Positions 1 to 8,537 of a stretch of 44,980 nucleotides of DNA are shown one piece after another (the stretch's first letter is position 1; every line of letters starts with the position of its first letter). Both the position numbers and the translations under genes were made by a program. The stretch comes from Candidatus Gastranaerophilales bacterium (GTDB lineage Bacteria > Cyanobacteriota > Vampirovibrionia > Gastranaerophilales > Gastranaerophilaceae). The stretch lies in NCBI GenBank assembly GCA_944324365.1, contig CALUWA010000016.1:1-44980 (forward strand), in the 5' to 3' direction. The notes under the pieces are model-generated. The model saw only the letters and a list, made by a program, of their open reading frames with translations. It was not told the origin of the DNA and ran no database searches.

Positions 1-445
1 GGTTGGGATGGGGAGCAATCTTAACCGAGTATTAAATCGTCCCCCACCCTGACCCTCCCCGAGTTGGGGAGGGAACATCCTGGATTGCTTCGCTAACGCT
101 CGCAATGACGTCTGGTGAGAGTCAGGCGAACGTGCACGAAGTGCGATAGTGAGCCTTGAAAGAATTTGAGCTGAAAGCTCAAATAACATTTTGGCATTGA
201 GCGTCAGCGAAATGCAGGGAACGTTTGCGTGTTTTCTCTTTCTTGCCTTCTTTTGCAGTTGAGAGCTCTGCTCGAAACGTGCAAAATGGCTTCACTCTTT
301 CATTTGGTTGTGAACGGTTCATTTCTTTCTCTTTATTTGCGAAGCAAAGCGGATTGTGAGCGTAGAGTGAAGAGCGTTGCCGAAGGGCAATGCTCTGGAA
401 CTCGTAATACGCGAACAACCAAGCAGAGAAAGAAATGAACATAAA
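1..445. repeat. Gene-free repeat region at the left edge
   Basis: No credible gene lies here; the open frames run through repeat DNA. Bases 54-72 form a CCTCCCC/GGGGAGG hairpin. Bases 78-112 are a copy of the short element containing GGATTGCTTCGC and CTCGCAATGACG. Bases 78-283 recur almost unchanged, in the same orientation, at 44772-44980. A TTTGAGCT/AGCTCAAA hairpin lies at 165-183. An inverted repeat of 16 bases (GTTCATTTCTTTCTCT at 317-332, complement at 425-440) closes a 92-base interior that contains smaller inverted repeats, for example CTTCACTCT against AGAGTGAAG. The region is visibly richer in G+C than the neighbouring genes. Confidence 0.8.
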
Positions 446-474
446 CGGTACCTTTGTATATCAAAAAGGTACCG
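446..474 (-). terminator. Hairpin after the asparaginase gene
   Basis: A perfect 10-bp stem (CGGTACCTTT at 446-455, AAAGGTACCG at 465-474) with a 9-base loop lies just past the asparaginase stop codon. On the minus strand it is followed by only a short T stretch (TTTATG), so it is a plausible but not ideal intrinsic terminator. It also abuts the repeat arm ending at 440. Confidence 0.5.
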
Positions 475-479
475 AAAAT

Positions 480-1430
480 TTACAACGTTGTTACAATCTG
501 CCCTACAACATCACCGTGATTTGTTTTTATATCATAATCAGCAGGAATATCTGCCCAATGCATATTTTTCAATGCGTCAATTACAACATATTCCCTTGCT
601 CTCATATCACAATCAGATATTTTTACAACAAGACATTCTTCATTTTCTACGTTTACGACTATACACAAACCGCCGGCGCCGACTTTCGCAACCAGATTTT
701 TCGAATTTTCAATAATTTTGGTATCGGTTCGGCACTCACCGCCAATAATATACGGATGATTTAAAAACGCATTTCTAATTTTTACATATTCATCGGAACA
801 GAAAAGATTCAAATAACCTTTGCCCATATTTTCCAAAGGCATAGCATAAATCGGAACCCCGCAGCCATCTTTTGTTGAAGGATAATCCTTTTTAAGTTCG
901 CACAACTCATAAATTCTCTCTTTAATAAGTTTCTGCAAAGGATGATACGGCTCTTCGTAAGTTGCCATATCCCAATTATGCATCGCACAAAGCCCCAGCA
1001 TCATAATATGTTTACCTGAGCAATTATGATGCAATACAGAGGGTTCTTCATCATCAAGAAGCATTCTCTCGCGTTCCGTAAGAGATAAAGGCTTTTGAGT
1101 TCCGCATTTCAAATAACTCTCATCTATACCGATTTTTTTGAGAAGCCCGCGGGCAATATCAATATGGCACTGTTCCCCGGCATGCGAAGCACAGCAGAAA
1201 GCTATTTCTTCTTCTGTCATATCGTAGGCCTCATCCATACCAAAATCTATTATTAAGGAAGCCTGCAAAGGCTTGGCACAAGAGCGCAGATAATACGGAT
1301 AACTGCCGCTTTCTCCAACCCGGTCTATGACATGAACCCTGTTTAAAACCATTACATATCCAAAATGCTGCTCTTCAACAAGCCCATCTCGAACATATTT
1401 TACAAGTGTGTCCGGAGAATTAATCATCAT
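480..1430 (-). CDS. L-asparaginase, Rhizobium etli/COG4448 type
   Basis: Predicted cytoplasmic asparaginase (316 aa) hydrolysing L-asparagine to aspartate and ammonia. It belongs to the Asparaginase_II (PF06089) family, which is unrelated to E. coli AnsA/AnsB. Family motifs are all visible: SCAKPLQ (Ser50, Lys53, the Ser-Lys pair), CASHAGEQCH (Ser82), HNCSGKH (Cys137, Lys140) and DGCGVP (Cys190). In the R. etli enzyme the equivalent Cys/Lys/Cys set binds zinc; a second lysine probably corresponds to Lys270 in CLVVKISD. No signal peptide or membrane segment is seen. The start overlaps the 3' end of the upstream MshEN-domain gene by 11 bases (ATGATGATT), which suggests translational coupling; the second ATG is an equally possible start. 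The family call is firm; the exact substrate is inferred. Confidence 0.9.
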   Translation of the reverse strand: MMINSPDTLVKYVRDGLVEEQHFGYVMVLNRVHVIDRVGESGSYPYYLRSCAKPLQASLIIDFGMDEAYDMTEEEIAFCCASHAGEQCHIDIARGLLKKIGIDESYLKCGTQKPLSLTERERMLLDDEEPSVLHHNCSGKHIMMLGLCAMHNWDMATYEEPYHPLQKLIKERIYELCELKKDYPSTKDGCGVPIYAMPLENMGKGYLNLFCSDEYVKIRNAFLNHPYIIGGECRTDTKIIENSKNLVAKVGAGGLCIVVNVENEECLVVKISDCDMRAREYVVIDALKNMHWADIPADYDIKTNHGDVVGQIVTTL

Positions 1431-2169
1431 ATTTTTTCACCATATCAATTATTCTTGCCATTGTTTGCTTTAAGGCATTATTCTCATTCTTCAATGCCCT
1501 GACTTCATCTTCAAGTTTTTGTATACTACCTGCGGCCTGCTCGCTGTCAGGGAACGTTTCAGGATTGAGGACAAACCGTTTTCTGGAATCCGCCTTTAAT
1601 TTAAACAAAGTTTTTACGCTTTCCTGTGTAATAAACCCGAGTCTTACAAGAATTTTTCCAATCAACTCGTGCTGTCCGCGATCTGCAAGCCTTTGCTGCT
1701 CGGCAAGTGCAACATCAAGCTGATCAATAGTTATAGAGCCGTTTTTTAGGAAATAATCACCGGTAGGGAATTTGCCTGCTATAAATCCTGCCATGGCATA
1801 AACTTCTTCCGCTTCTGGAGCTTCAATATAATTTTGCTCAAGACAGAATATATAATATTTTGCAACTTCTTCAATAGATAAAAACATATTCAAAGAAATT
1901 TCCAAAATATTATATTCGCTATGAACAAACTTTAAAAAGTTATAAATATTACTATCTAAGCCGCCTGACTTATCCCATAATTCATTTTTACCCTGGAACG
2001 TAAGCGTTGGCACATGCATCGCAAAGAGATGATCAATATTCTTGATTATATAACGCTCGCAGTTATTCTCTTTCATATTTTGGTACAAACGATAATATAC
2101 AACCTGCTTAACCCACAAAGGATACGCAAGAAGCTTATTTATAAATAATTTAAATAAATTTCTTTTCAC
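1420..2169 (-). CDS. MshEN (GspE N-terminal)-like domain protein with C-terminal coiled coil
   Basis: The C-terminal half contains a stretch of the MshEN/GspE-N type (FLKNGSITIDQLDVALAEQQ, then IGKILVRLGFITQESV), a fold that binds c-di-GMP in MshE but is also found in many proteins without that role. A heptad-rich segment (IQKLEDEVRALKNENNALKQ) follows and ends the protein. The first 120 residues are not recognised. No GspE ATPase domain is attached. I start the gene at GTG 2169 (249 aa) because GAGAGG precedes it and because the only longer start, GTG at 2196, lies on the -10 box of a strong promoter. The gene is first in a two-gene operon with the asparaginase. Function unknown; a regulatory or docking role is a guess. 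Confidence 0.75.
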   Translation of the reverse strand: MKRNLFKLFINKLLAYPLWVKQVVYYRLYQNMKENNCERYIIKNIDHLFAMHVPTLTFQGKNELWDKSGGLDSNIYNFLKFVHSEYNILEISLNMFLSIEEVAKYYIFCLEQNYIEAPEAEEVYAMAGFIAGKFPTGDYFLKNGSITIDQLDVALAEQQRLADRGQHELIGKILVRLGFITQESVKTLFKLKADSRKRFVLNPETFPDSEQAAGSIQKLEDEVRALKNENNALKQTMARIIDMVKKYDD

Positions 2170-2187
2170 AACTACCTCTCGCGGATT

Positions 2188-2216
2188 ATTATACACTATT
2201 AAGCAATTAATTTCAA
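2188..2216 (-). promoter_or_regulatory. Sigma70-type promoter for the MshEN/asparaginase operon
   Basis: On the minus strand TTGAAA (2216-2211) and a perfect TATAAT (2193-2188) are separated by 17 bases. Transcription should begin near 2181, just before the GAGAGG ribosome site at 2175-2180, which fixes the GTG at 2169 as the start. Confidence 0.8.
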
Positions 2217-2245
2217 CAGATTATAAAACATCCCCCGAAACTCTA

Positions 2246-2274
2246 TTGATTTATTGCCCGATGGAATGTAAAAT
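2246..2274 (+). promoter_or_regulatory. Sigma70-type promoter for the VKOR-DsbA gene
   Basis: TTGATT (2246-2251), a 17-base spacer and TAAAAT (2269-2274) precede the gene by 29 bases. It is divergent from the promoter at 2188-2216, and the two -35 boxes are 29 bases apart. Confidence 0.65.
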
Positions 2275-2303
2275 AAATACAGGAATAAGGAGAAAGATTA
2301 TTT

Positions 2304-3515
2304 ATGGAAAAGATAAACATTAGGAAGATTATAGTTTTTATTCTTGCTTTAATCGGCTTTATAACATCAATTAAACTCGCCATGATATATTATGATGTAA
2401 ATTTCAATGCATATGCACTGCCGAGTTTTTGTTCCATTGACGATTTTATAGATTGTGATGGAGTTGCTAAAACAAACGAATCGCAATTCTTTGGAATACC
2501 GCTTGCATATTGGGGAATATTTTTATATTCTTTCATTTTCCTTATGCTTGCTGCAAACAAACTTAAAGATTTTAAGATTTTTAATTTCAGATTATTTAAG
2601 TTTATGGAAGTTTTCAAAAATCCGCTTTCATATATCGGAATGCTGGGGTTAATATCATTTGCAATTTCTATGACATTGCTTTGCGTAAGCTTATTCGGAA
2701 TACATAAGCTATGTGTTCTATGCGCTTTGACCTACGTATTGGATTTGGCTATAGGACTTGTTGCAATTGATTTTAAAAACGGCGGTATTGTCCAGGCTTT
2801 CAAAAACAGCGTTAATGATTTTCTCGATGCAATCAAAAACAGAGCATATTTAATTGCTTTTGTTATCGTAATGTTAATCGCCGCAGGAGGACTTTATTAC
2901 ACATCAACATCTTTGATATTTGCCCCTCAGGTTAAACAACAAAAAGATTTCGGGGAATTTATCAATGCCAAAACAAACAAATATGCCGTAGAAGGTAACG
3001 TTCTGGGAGATCCGGACGGCAAAGTTGTCGTATATACTTACACAGATTTTAACTGCCCTATATGCGAAGCTTTTAATATTATGATTCACAAAGCAGCAAA
3101 AGAAATGAAAGATGTAAAAATTGTTCATAAGAACCTGCCGCTTGATATGGAATGCAATCCATTCTTAAGACAGCCATTCCACGAAGGCTCCTGCAGAATG
3201 GCACGCTATGCTATGGCTGCAGAAAAACAGGGTAAATTCTGGGCTATAAATTCAAAATTCTTTGAACTTCATCCGCAATCTGATGAAGAAATTCTTAAAA
3301 TTGCAGAAGACTTAAATTTAGACACCGAAAAATTATATAACGATGCAAATTCAAAAGAAATTAAAGATGAACTTGCTGATGAAATAGAATTGGCTTATAC
3401 GCAGGGAATCAATGCAACACCTTCTATGAAAATAGGAAATGACGTATATGTCGGCATGAAACCATACAGCCAATTTATAAAACTATTGGAGGATGCAGGT
3501 GCAAAAAGAAGATAA
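2304..3515 (+). CDS. VKOR-DsbA fusion, disulfide-forming membrane enzyme
   Basis: A 403-aa natural fusion of a vitamin K epoxide reductase homologue (residues 1-205) and a DsbA-like thioredoxin domain (about 210-403). The VKOR part has about four membrane helices, the Cys43/Cys51 pair (PSFCSIDDFIDCDGVAKT), FFGIPLAYWG, and the quinone-side CxxC (HKLCVLCAL, Cys137/Cys140). A fifth helix (183-205) leads to the periplasmic domain, with CPIC active site (Cys251/Cys254) and cis-proline loop ATPS (Pro373). Cys284 and Cys297 may form another disulfide. It should oxidise thiols in exported proteins and pass the electrons to quinone, replacing the DsbA/DsbB pair; this arrangement is known from cyanobacteria and actinobacteria. 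AAGGAG lies 12 bases before the ATG. First gene of a plus-strand operon. Confidence 0.93.
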   Translation: MEKINIRKIIVFILALIGFITSIKLAMIYYDVNFNAYALPSFCSIDDFIDCDGVAKTNESQFFGIPLAYWGIFLYSFIFLMLAANKLKDFKIFNFRLFKFMEVFKNPLSYIGMLGLISFAISMTLLCVSLFGIHKLCVLCALTYVLDLAIGLVAIDFKNGGIVQAFKNSVNDFLDAIKNRAYLIAFVIVMLIAAGGLYYTSTSLIFAPQVKQQKDFGEFINAKTNKYAVEGNVLGDPDGKVVVYTYTDFNCPICEAFNIMIHKAAKEMKDVKIVHKNLPLDMECNPFLRQPFHEGSCRMARYAMAAEKQGKFWAINSKFFELHPQSDEEILKIAEDLNLDTEKLYNDANSKEIKDELADEIELAYTQGINATPSMKIGNDVYVGMKPYSQFIKLLEDAGAKRR

Positions 3516-4053
3516 AAACATAATTCTTCATGCCTGCTGTGCAATTTGTTCAGGATATCCCGTATCTATGTTAAAAGATGCGGGGTATTCTGTTAAAGTA
3601 TATTTTTACAATCCGAATATATTTCCATCGGAAGAATACCACAGACGTCTTGAGGCGGAAAAAACACTATGCGAATATTTTAACGTGGAACTTATTGAAG
3701 GAAATTACGAACCGGATATGTACTATGATTTTGTGAAAGGGTTGGAAAACGAACCGGAAAAAGGAGCTCGCTGCGACAAATGTTTTGAACTCCGGCTCAA
3801 ACAAACCGCAGAATTATGCAAAACTTTAAACATCCAAAATTTCACAACATCAATAGTAATCAGCCCGCACAAAAGTTTTCAAAAATTATCAGCAATCGGT
3901 AAACAAATTGCTGCAGAATACAATCTTAACTACGTTGATATAGATTTTAAGAAAAAAGACGGATTTCTGAAGACAAACAAAATTTCCAGACAATTAAACT
4001 TATACCGCCAAAATTACTGCGGATGCAAATTTGCCCTTCCGTCGAAAAATTAA
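3499..4053 (+). CDS. queH: Epoxyqueuosine reductase QueH
   Basis: A 184-aa QueH (DUF208, PF02677) enzyme, which reduces epoxyqueuosine to queuosine in tRNA, the last step of Q synthesis, in bacteria lacking the cobalamin enzyme QueG. All cysteine motifs are present: HACCAIC at the N-terminus, RCDKCFELRL in the middle and YCGCKFA at the C-terminus, plus SPHKS. I choose GTG 3499 because GGAGG (3488-3492) is then 6 bases away; the ATG at 3493 would touch the ribosome site. The gene overlaps the end of the VKOR-DsbA gene by 17 bases, implying coupling. Length is at the short end of the family. Confidence 0.92.
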   Translation: MQKEDKNIILHACCAICSGYPVSMLKDAGYSVKVYFYNPNIFPSEEYHRRLEAEKTLCEYFNVELIEGNYEPDMYYDFVKGLENEPEKGARCDKCFELRLKQTAELCKTLNIQNFTTSIVISPHKSFQKLSAIGKQIAAEYNLNYVDIDFKKKDGFLKTNKISRQLNLYRQNYCGCKFALPSKN

Positions 4054-4138
4054 AAATATCCATTCTCCTCATTTACTATTTTCAAGTCAGATTATTTATA
4101 GTATTATTTACGTAAAGAAGATATTGAGAGGGGATAAG

Positions 4139-6724
4139 ATGAGAAAATTTTTTATTACGTTGTTGGTACTTCTAATCGGGGGCAGCACATTTGCAGTTGA
4201 AAACTTGCAAAAATTTGAACTTGAAAACGGTCAGACTGTTATAATAAAGGAAGTTAAATCAAACCCGATTGTAACGCTTGACACTTGGATAAAAACCGGT
4301 TCAATCAACGAAAACGACAACAACAACGGAGTATCCCATTTTTTGGAACACCTATTTTTCAAGGGCTCAAAAAACCATGCACCGGGAGAGTTTGACAAAC
4401 TTCTTGAAACAAAAGGCGCCATCACAAATGCTGCAACAAGTAAAGATTTTACCCACTACTACATAACAATACCTTCAAAACACTTCACAGAAGCACTTTC
4501 TCTTCATGCTGATATGCTTTTGAACCCTCTTATCCCGCGCAAAGAACTTGAAATGGAAAGAAAAGTAGTATTGGAAGAAATTGCCAAAGACGAAAATTCC
4601 CCGACAAGCGCCGTATATGAAAATTTAGTAAACTTAATGTATACAACACACCCTTACAAACGAAAAGTAATAGGGACAAGAAAAAATATCGGAACCATTC
4701 ACCGTGATGAAATTCTCGATTATTACACAAAATGGTATTCCCCAAATAACATGGTAACAGTAATTGTAGGGGACGTAGATGCAAATACGGCACTAAACCA
4801 GATTAAACAAAATTTTGCCAAAGAAACACAAAAAAGTCCGAAATCTGTATATGCGAAAGAAAAACCTCTGACTGAGCAAAAACGCAATATTGAGTATCTA
4901 AAGGCTCAAACAGGATACATGCTTATCGGTTTCAGAGGAGTAAATATAAACGACAAAGACAGCTATGCTCTTGATGTTCTGGCAACAATTCTCGGAGAAG
5001 GACGGACTTCCGTATTCTATAAAAATATTAAAGACAAATTACAGCTTGCAAATACAATTTCAGCTTCAAACTCCGGATTTAGGGATGACGGAATTTTCTA
5101 TATATCCGCAACCTTCAATCCTGAAAAACAACAAAGACTTGAAAACGAAATCTTTGAAGAGATAAAAAACATACAAAAAAACGGAGTAACCGATGAACAG
5201 GTTAGTTTGGCAAAAAATATCATAGAACGGGATACCTACTATGCAAGAGAATCAATTTCAAATATTGCACAGGAAATCGGCTATATAATGGTAACATCCG
5301 GAGATATCAGCGTATATGAAAACTATGTAGATAATATTAAAAAGGTAACCGCGCAGGATGTAAAAAATGCAGCAAACAAATATCTGGGAGTTAACAAATC
5401 AGCAGTTTCAATAGTACTACCTGAAAACTGCAAGGAAGTTAAAGTTTCAAATAAAACTCCGCTTGCCGCAAAACCTGTTCTTAAAAGTTCAGACAACGGA
5501 ACAGAAGAATATACACTTGAAAACGGGGCAACATTATTACTCACACCAAATACAACAAACGAGATTGTTGCAATAAGTATCTTTGCAAAAGGTGGTAACT
5601 TTTTAGAACCGAAATACGGAATTGCAAACCTAACGGCTTCCACTATGATGAAGGGAACAAAAAAATATACCGCCCAGGAACTTGCCGAAATTTTAGAAGA
5701 TAACGGCATAAAAATAGATCCGGGAACCCGCTCAGATGCCTTTTCTATAACGGTATTAACAACAACCCCGGAATACGAAAAAACTCTGGAACTTCTAAAC
5801 GAAATAGTAAATAATGCAACATTTACGGAATACGAGCTTGAAAAAGTTAAAAATGATAAAATCAACGCAATAAAAAAATCCCGTGATATTCCGCTAAATG
5901 TCGCAATTGAAGAGTATAAGCATCTCATATTTGACGGAACACCTTATTCCAATTCAAGCTTAGTTCTTGAAAAGAATATCCCGTCAATTTCAAGAGAAGA
6001 AATAATAAACTATTACAACACAATATTTGCACCGCAAAATATTGTAATATCAGTTAACGGAAATGTTGATTTGGATAAAACCGCACAGGCTTTCTCCAAT
6101 ATGTTCCATTCAAATTCAAAAACCACATTTGAATATCAGGCACATAAAGATTCAATAACTCCGATTACGGAAAACAGAACCTGCATAAAACAAATGCCGG
6201 ATACAAACACTGACTGGATATTCCTTGCCTGGCAGACGGCAGGATTAAATAACAAAAAAGATTATGCTGCATTACAGGTCATTGATGCACTGTTAGGAAA
6301 CGGAATGAGCTCCCGTCTGTTTAAAAACTTAAGAGATCAGCAAGGTCTTGCATATCAGCTTGGTTCCGGGTATTCCGCGAATGTCTTAAAAGGAGCTTTT
6401 GTTGTATACATAGGCACTAACCCGGAAACTTATGACAAAGCATTAAACGGATTGTGGGCAGAAATTAACAAGTTAAAAACAGAATTTGTCGGGACAAAAG
6501 AATTACAGGAGGCAAAAGATAAATTAACCGGACAATTTGTAATCGCGTTAGAAACAAATCTTGATAAAGCTGTAACCACAGGCTGGTTTGAAACAGCAGA
6601 AGATAACTACAAATTTGTAAATAAATATGACAAATTAATCAATTCCGTTACAGAATCTGATATAATGAGAGTAGCAAACAGATATTTCAATAACAGATAT
6701 GTCTTATCCGCAGTAAAAAAATAA
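4139..6724 (+). CDS. Secreted M16 (pitrilysin-type) zinc peptidase
   Basis: An 861-aa peptidase with two tandem M16 halves. The start at 4139 follows GAGAGGGG and begins a signal peptide (MRKFFITLLVLLIGGSTFA), so the mature enzyme starts near residue 20 and works outside the cytoplasm. The zinc motif HFLEH (residues 67-71) and the third ligand in VLEE (Glu147) are intact in the first half. The second half, from about residue 440, lacks HxxEH and is the usual inactive partner, with the C-domain arginine stretch DPGTRSDAF. It probably degrades small peptides. The TPM gene follows 12 bases later. A paralogue without a signal peptide lies at 28152-30968. Confidence 0.92.
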   Translation: MRKFFITLLVLLIGGSTFAVENLQKFELENGQTVIIKEVKSNPIVTLDTWIKTGSINENDNNNGVSHFLEHLFFKGSKNHAPGEFDKLLETKGAITNAATSKDFTHYYITIPSKHFTEALSLHADMLLNPLIPRKELEMERKVVLEEIAKDENSPTSAVYENLVNLMYTTHPYKRKVIGTRKNIGTIHRDEILDYYTKWYSPNNMVTVIVGDVDANTALNQIKQNFAKETQKSPKSVYAKEKPLTEQKRNIEYLKAQTGYMLIGFRGVNINDKDSYALDVLATILGEGRTSVFYKNIKDKLQLANTISASNSGFRDDGIFYISATFNPEKQQRLENEIFEEIKNIQKNGVTDEQVSLAKNIIERDTYYARESISNIAQEIGYIMVTSGDISVYENYVDNIKKVTAQDVKNAANKYLGVNKSAVSIVLPENCKEVKVSNKTPLAAKPVLKSSDNGTEEYTLENGATLLLTPNTTNEIVAISIFAKGGNFLEPKYGIANLTASTMMKGTKKYTAQELAEILEDNGIKIDPGTRSDAFSITVLTTTPEYEKTLELLNEIVNNATFTEYELEKVKNDKINAIKKSRDIPLNVAIEEYKHLIFDGTPYSNSSLVLEKNIPSISREEIINYYNTIFAPQNIVISVNGNVDLDKTAQAFSNMFHSNSKTTFEYQAHKDSITPITENRTCIKQMPDTNTDWIFLAWQTAGLNNKKDYAALQVIDALLGNGMSSRLFKNLRDQQGLAYQLGSGYSANVLKGAFVVYIGTNPETYDKALNGLWAEINKLKTEFVGTKELQEAKDKLTGQFVIALETNLDKAVTTGWFETAEDNYKFVNKYDKLINSVTESDIMRVANRYFNNRYVLSAVKK

Positions 6725-6736
6725 GGAGATAAAAGA

Positions 6737-7411
6737 ATGAAAAAGCTAGTATTAGGAATTGCAGTATTGATATTTAGCATCCTGCCAGCAATGTCACTTG
6801 AAAATTTAAACTTCAAATACGGCTACATTTCAGACAATGCAAAAGTAATTACGCAAGACGACTATGCAGGGATTACAGCTATTATCAAGGAACTCCAAGA
6901 AAAAACAACTGCTGAAATCGCTGTTGTCACTGTAAAATCACTACAGGGACAATCAATTGAACGAACAGCCACTGAAATAGGCAGAAAATACAAAGTGGGT
7001 GCCGCAGATAAAAATAACGGAGTTGTAATATTAGTTGCACCTAATGAAAGAAAAGCCAGACTTGAAGTTGGTATGGGACTTGAAAGTGAAATTACAGACC
7101 CGAAAGCTGATTCAATAATGAATACGGATATGGTACCGTATTTTGCCAAAGGAGATTACTCCAAAGGAATATACAGAGGAGTTGCCTCAACAGCAAATTT
7201 AATAGCCGGCGCATACGGTATTGAACTAACCAATACGGCAAACGCTCCTGCAAAAACAGCAGGTGCCCCGTCATCTTCCAAGAAGTCAAATGTACCATTC
7301 TGGGCGTGGCCTATAATTATAATTGCCGGATTACTCGGAATAGGTAAAAAAGGCAACTTCGGAGGAGGAGGAGGCTTCTCCGGCGGCAAAGGTTCAACAG
7401 GAAGCTGGTAA
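6737..7411 (+). CDS. TPM-domain membrane protein (Psb32/YgcG type)
   Basis: A 224-aa protein with signal peptide (about 1-20), a TPM domain (PF04536, about 28-165; YGYISDNAKVITQDD, then EIAVVTVKSL, GVVILVAPNERKARLEVGMG and the IYRGV segment), a low-complexity linker, one membrane helix (about 187-203, WAWPIIIIAGLLGIG) and a Gly/Ser tail ending GFSGGKGSTGSW. Plant and cyanobacterial relatives (TLP18.3, Psb32) are linked to photosystem II repair; here, without photosynthesis, the role is unknown. Some TPM proteins have weak phosphatase activity in vitro. TAAGGAGA precedes the ATG and the gene closely follows the M16 peptidase gene. No terminator is obvious after it. Confidence 0.88.
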   Translation: MKKLVLGIAVLIFSILPAMSLENLNFKYGYISDNAKVITQDDYAGITAIIKELQEKTTAEIAVVTVKSLQGQSIERTATEIGRKYKVGAADKNNGVVILVAPNERKARLEVGMGLESEITDPKADSIMNTDMVPYFAKGDYSKGIYRGVASTANLIAGAYGIELTNTANAPAKTAGAPSSSKKSNVPFWAWPIIIIAGLLGIGKKGNFGGGGGFSGGKGSTGSW

Positions 7412-7487
7412 AATATTAATTCGCATTATAACATTTAAAAATCAATCTCAATAAGTATTCATTTTTGTAAAGAAAATTTTTATAATC

Positions 7488-7517
7488 TTTACATAAGGGC
7501 ATGTTTATTATTAAAAT
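7488..7517 (+). promoter_or_regulatory. Possible promoter for the unknown gene at 7543
   Basis: TTTACA (7488-7493) and TAAAAT (7512-7517) are separated by 18 bases and lie just before an AAAGGA ribosome site. A perfect TATAAT also occurs at 7481-7486 but lacks a good -35 box. Confidence 0.4.
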
Positions 7518-7542
7518 ATGTTATAAAAGGACGGATTAAAAA

Positions 7543-8187
7543 TTGTTAAATAATTACGAAAGCTTTGATAATTCTGAAACATCATCCAGAAAATCAGCAT
7601 TGGTACAAGAGAGAGTAGGGCTTGTTTCGGCTCATATGTATAAACAATTTCTTGACTATCAGCATGCAACAATTAATACTGCGGAAATTTTCAGCAGAAT
7701 GATTGAAGAAATTATGGATGTTACGGATATTTTAAAAGAAGCTTTTTCTTCACGCGGAGTCACGACACAAAACATCTATGTTGACACAGACCCGCAAAAA
7801 TCCGTCATTATTATGAACATCCTATGGCATAAAATAAGCTTTACTACGCGCTGTAACTTCCAGCCGCAAGTGCTGTATAGAGAAAATTTAAACCACCTTT
7901 TTTCTACGAGGATTATGGCGATAAAAGGAAACTACAACGAACTTATGCTCGGCGTAAAGGATCATAAAGAAGAAATGGCACGTCTGCTTGATGAAGAGAT
8001 TGCGTCACTGTTTGTCCCTGCTGAAACAACGCATAATGCGATTTTAAAAATCAGACACCTTGGCGGAAGAGAGTTACCGTTAAATCAAACAGATGCACCG
8101 AGAGAATTTGTTTTGAAGGTGGTTGAAACTGTCTGCGGCGGCGGTTTTTACCACGAAGAAGGCTCCAGAAAAAGTTTTAATATATAA
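7543..8187 (+). CDS. Protein of unknown function, TTG start
   Basis: A 214-aa soluble protein I do not recognise. No signal peptide, membrane helix or known motif is visible. The centre is rich in charged residues (DHKEEMARLLDEEIASLF), and the N-terminal third (MYKQFLDYQHATINTAEIF) looks helical. TTG at 7543 is the likely start because AAAGGACGG lies 8-9 bases upstream and no in-frame ATG occurs before residue 32. It lies between the TPM operon and the poly-G prepilin locus on the same strand, separated from each by more than 80 bases, so it is probably its own transcript. Probably lineage-restricted. Confidence 0.7.
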   Translation: MLNNYESFDNSETSSRKSALVQERVGLVSAHMYKQFLDYQHATINTAEIFSRMIEEIMDVTDILKEAFSSRGVTTQNIYVDTDPQKSVIIMNILWHKISFTTRCNFQPQVLYRENLNHLFSTRIMAIKGNYNELMLGVKDHKEEMARLLDEEIASLFVPAETTHNAILKIRHLGGRELPLNQTDAPREFVLKVVETVCGGGFYHEEGSRKSFNI

Positions 8188-8230
8188 TTTTAACCGAGTA
8201 CTTGTAAAATCATCAAATATAAGTTAAAAT

Positions 8231-8258
8231 TATAATAGTTGTTTTAATTTTATGGAGG
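8231..8258 (+). promoter_or_regulatory. -10 box and ribosome site before the poly-G reading frame
   Basis: A perfect TATAAT (8231-8236) without a clear -35 box is followed by GGAGG (8254-8258), placed 9 bases before ATG 8268. These signals make 8268 a real translation start although its frame stops at 8324. Confidence 0.55.
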
Positions 8259-8308
8259 ATACACTAAATGTTAAAATCTGAAAACACTGATTATACCGGT
8301 ATTCTCCA

Positions 8309-8320
8309 GGGGGGGGGGGG
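8309..8320 (+). repeat. Poly-G tract (12 G)
   Basis: A run of 12 G inside codons 14-18 of the frame that starts at 8268. In an AT-rich genome such a run is rare, and tracts of this length are typical slippage sites. Lengths of 8, 11 or 14 G join the start to the prepilin frame; 12 and 13 do not. Confidence 0.95.
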
Positions 8321-8377
8321 CTAGACTCTCCGCTTTTGGAGGGTATTTCAGCCTTTTAGACAGGTTAAGTTCCCTGC

Positions 8378-8537
8378 TATGTCGTTATTCTGAGGACGAA
8401 GCCAAATTCCGTCATTCTGAGGACGAAGTCCGAAGAATATCCTTAAACAATAGATCCTTCGCTATCGCTCAGCTCTGCATACAGGCTCACACGTCCTCAC
8501 TTCGTTGCGGCGGTTCGCTTTGTAAGGATGACAAAAA
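8378..8537. repeat. CGTCATTCTGAGGACGAAG-type dispersed repeat
   Basis: Two near-copies of a short unit (GTTATTCTGAGGACGAAG at 8382-8399 and GTCATTCTGAGGACGAAG at 8411-8428) open a block that continues with GAAGAATATCC and GATCCTTCGCTATCGCTCAG and ends near AAGGATGAC. Such blocks resemble intergenic palindromic repeats, but here the block lies inside the extended prepilin frame without an in-frame stop. Confidence 0.6.

Noticed and set aside
179-764. Overlapping reading frames of 69-112 codons on both strands at the left edge
   Set aside because: They run through repeat DNA, or antisense to the asparaginase gene, have no ribosome sites and read as translated repeats.
3493-3498. ATG 3493 as the queH start
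   Set aside because: It touches the GGAGG; GTG 3499 has normal spacing.
5323-5928. 201-codon frame antisense to the M16 peptidase gene
   Set aside because: No ribosome site or promoter; the sense strand carries a clear, conserved protein.
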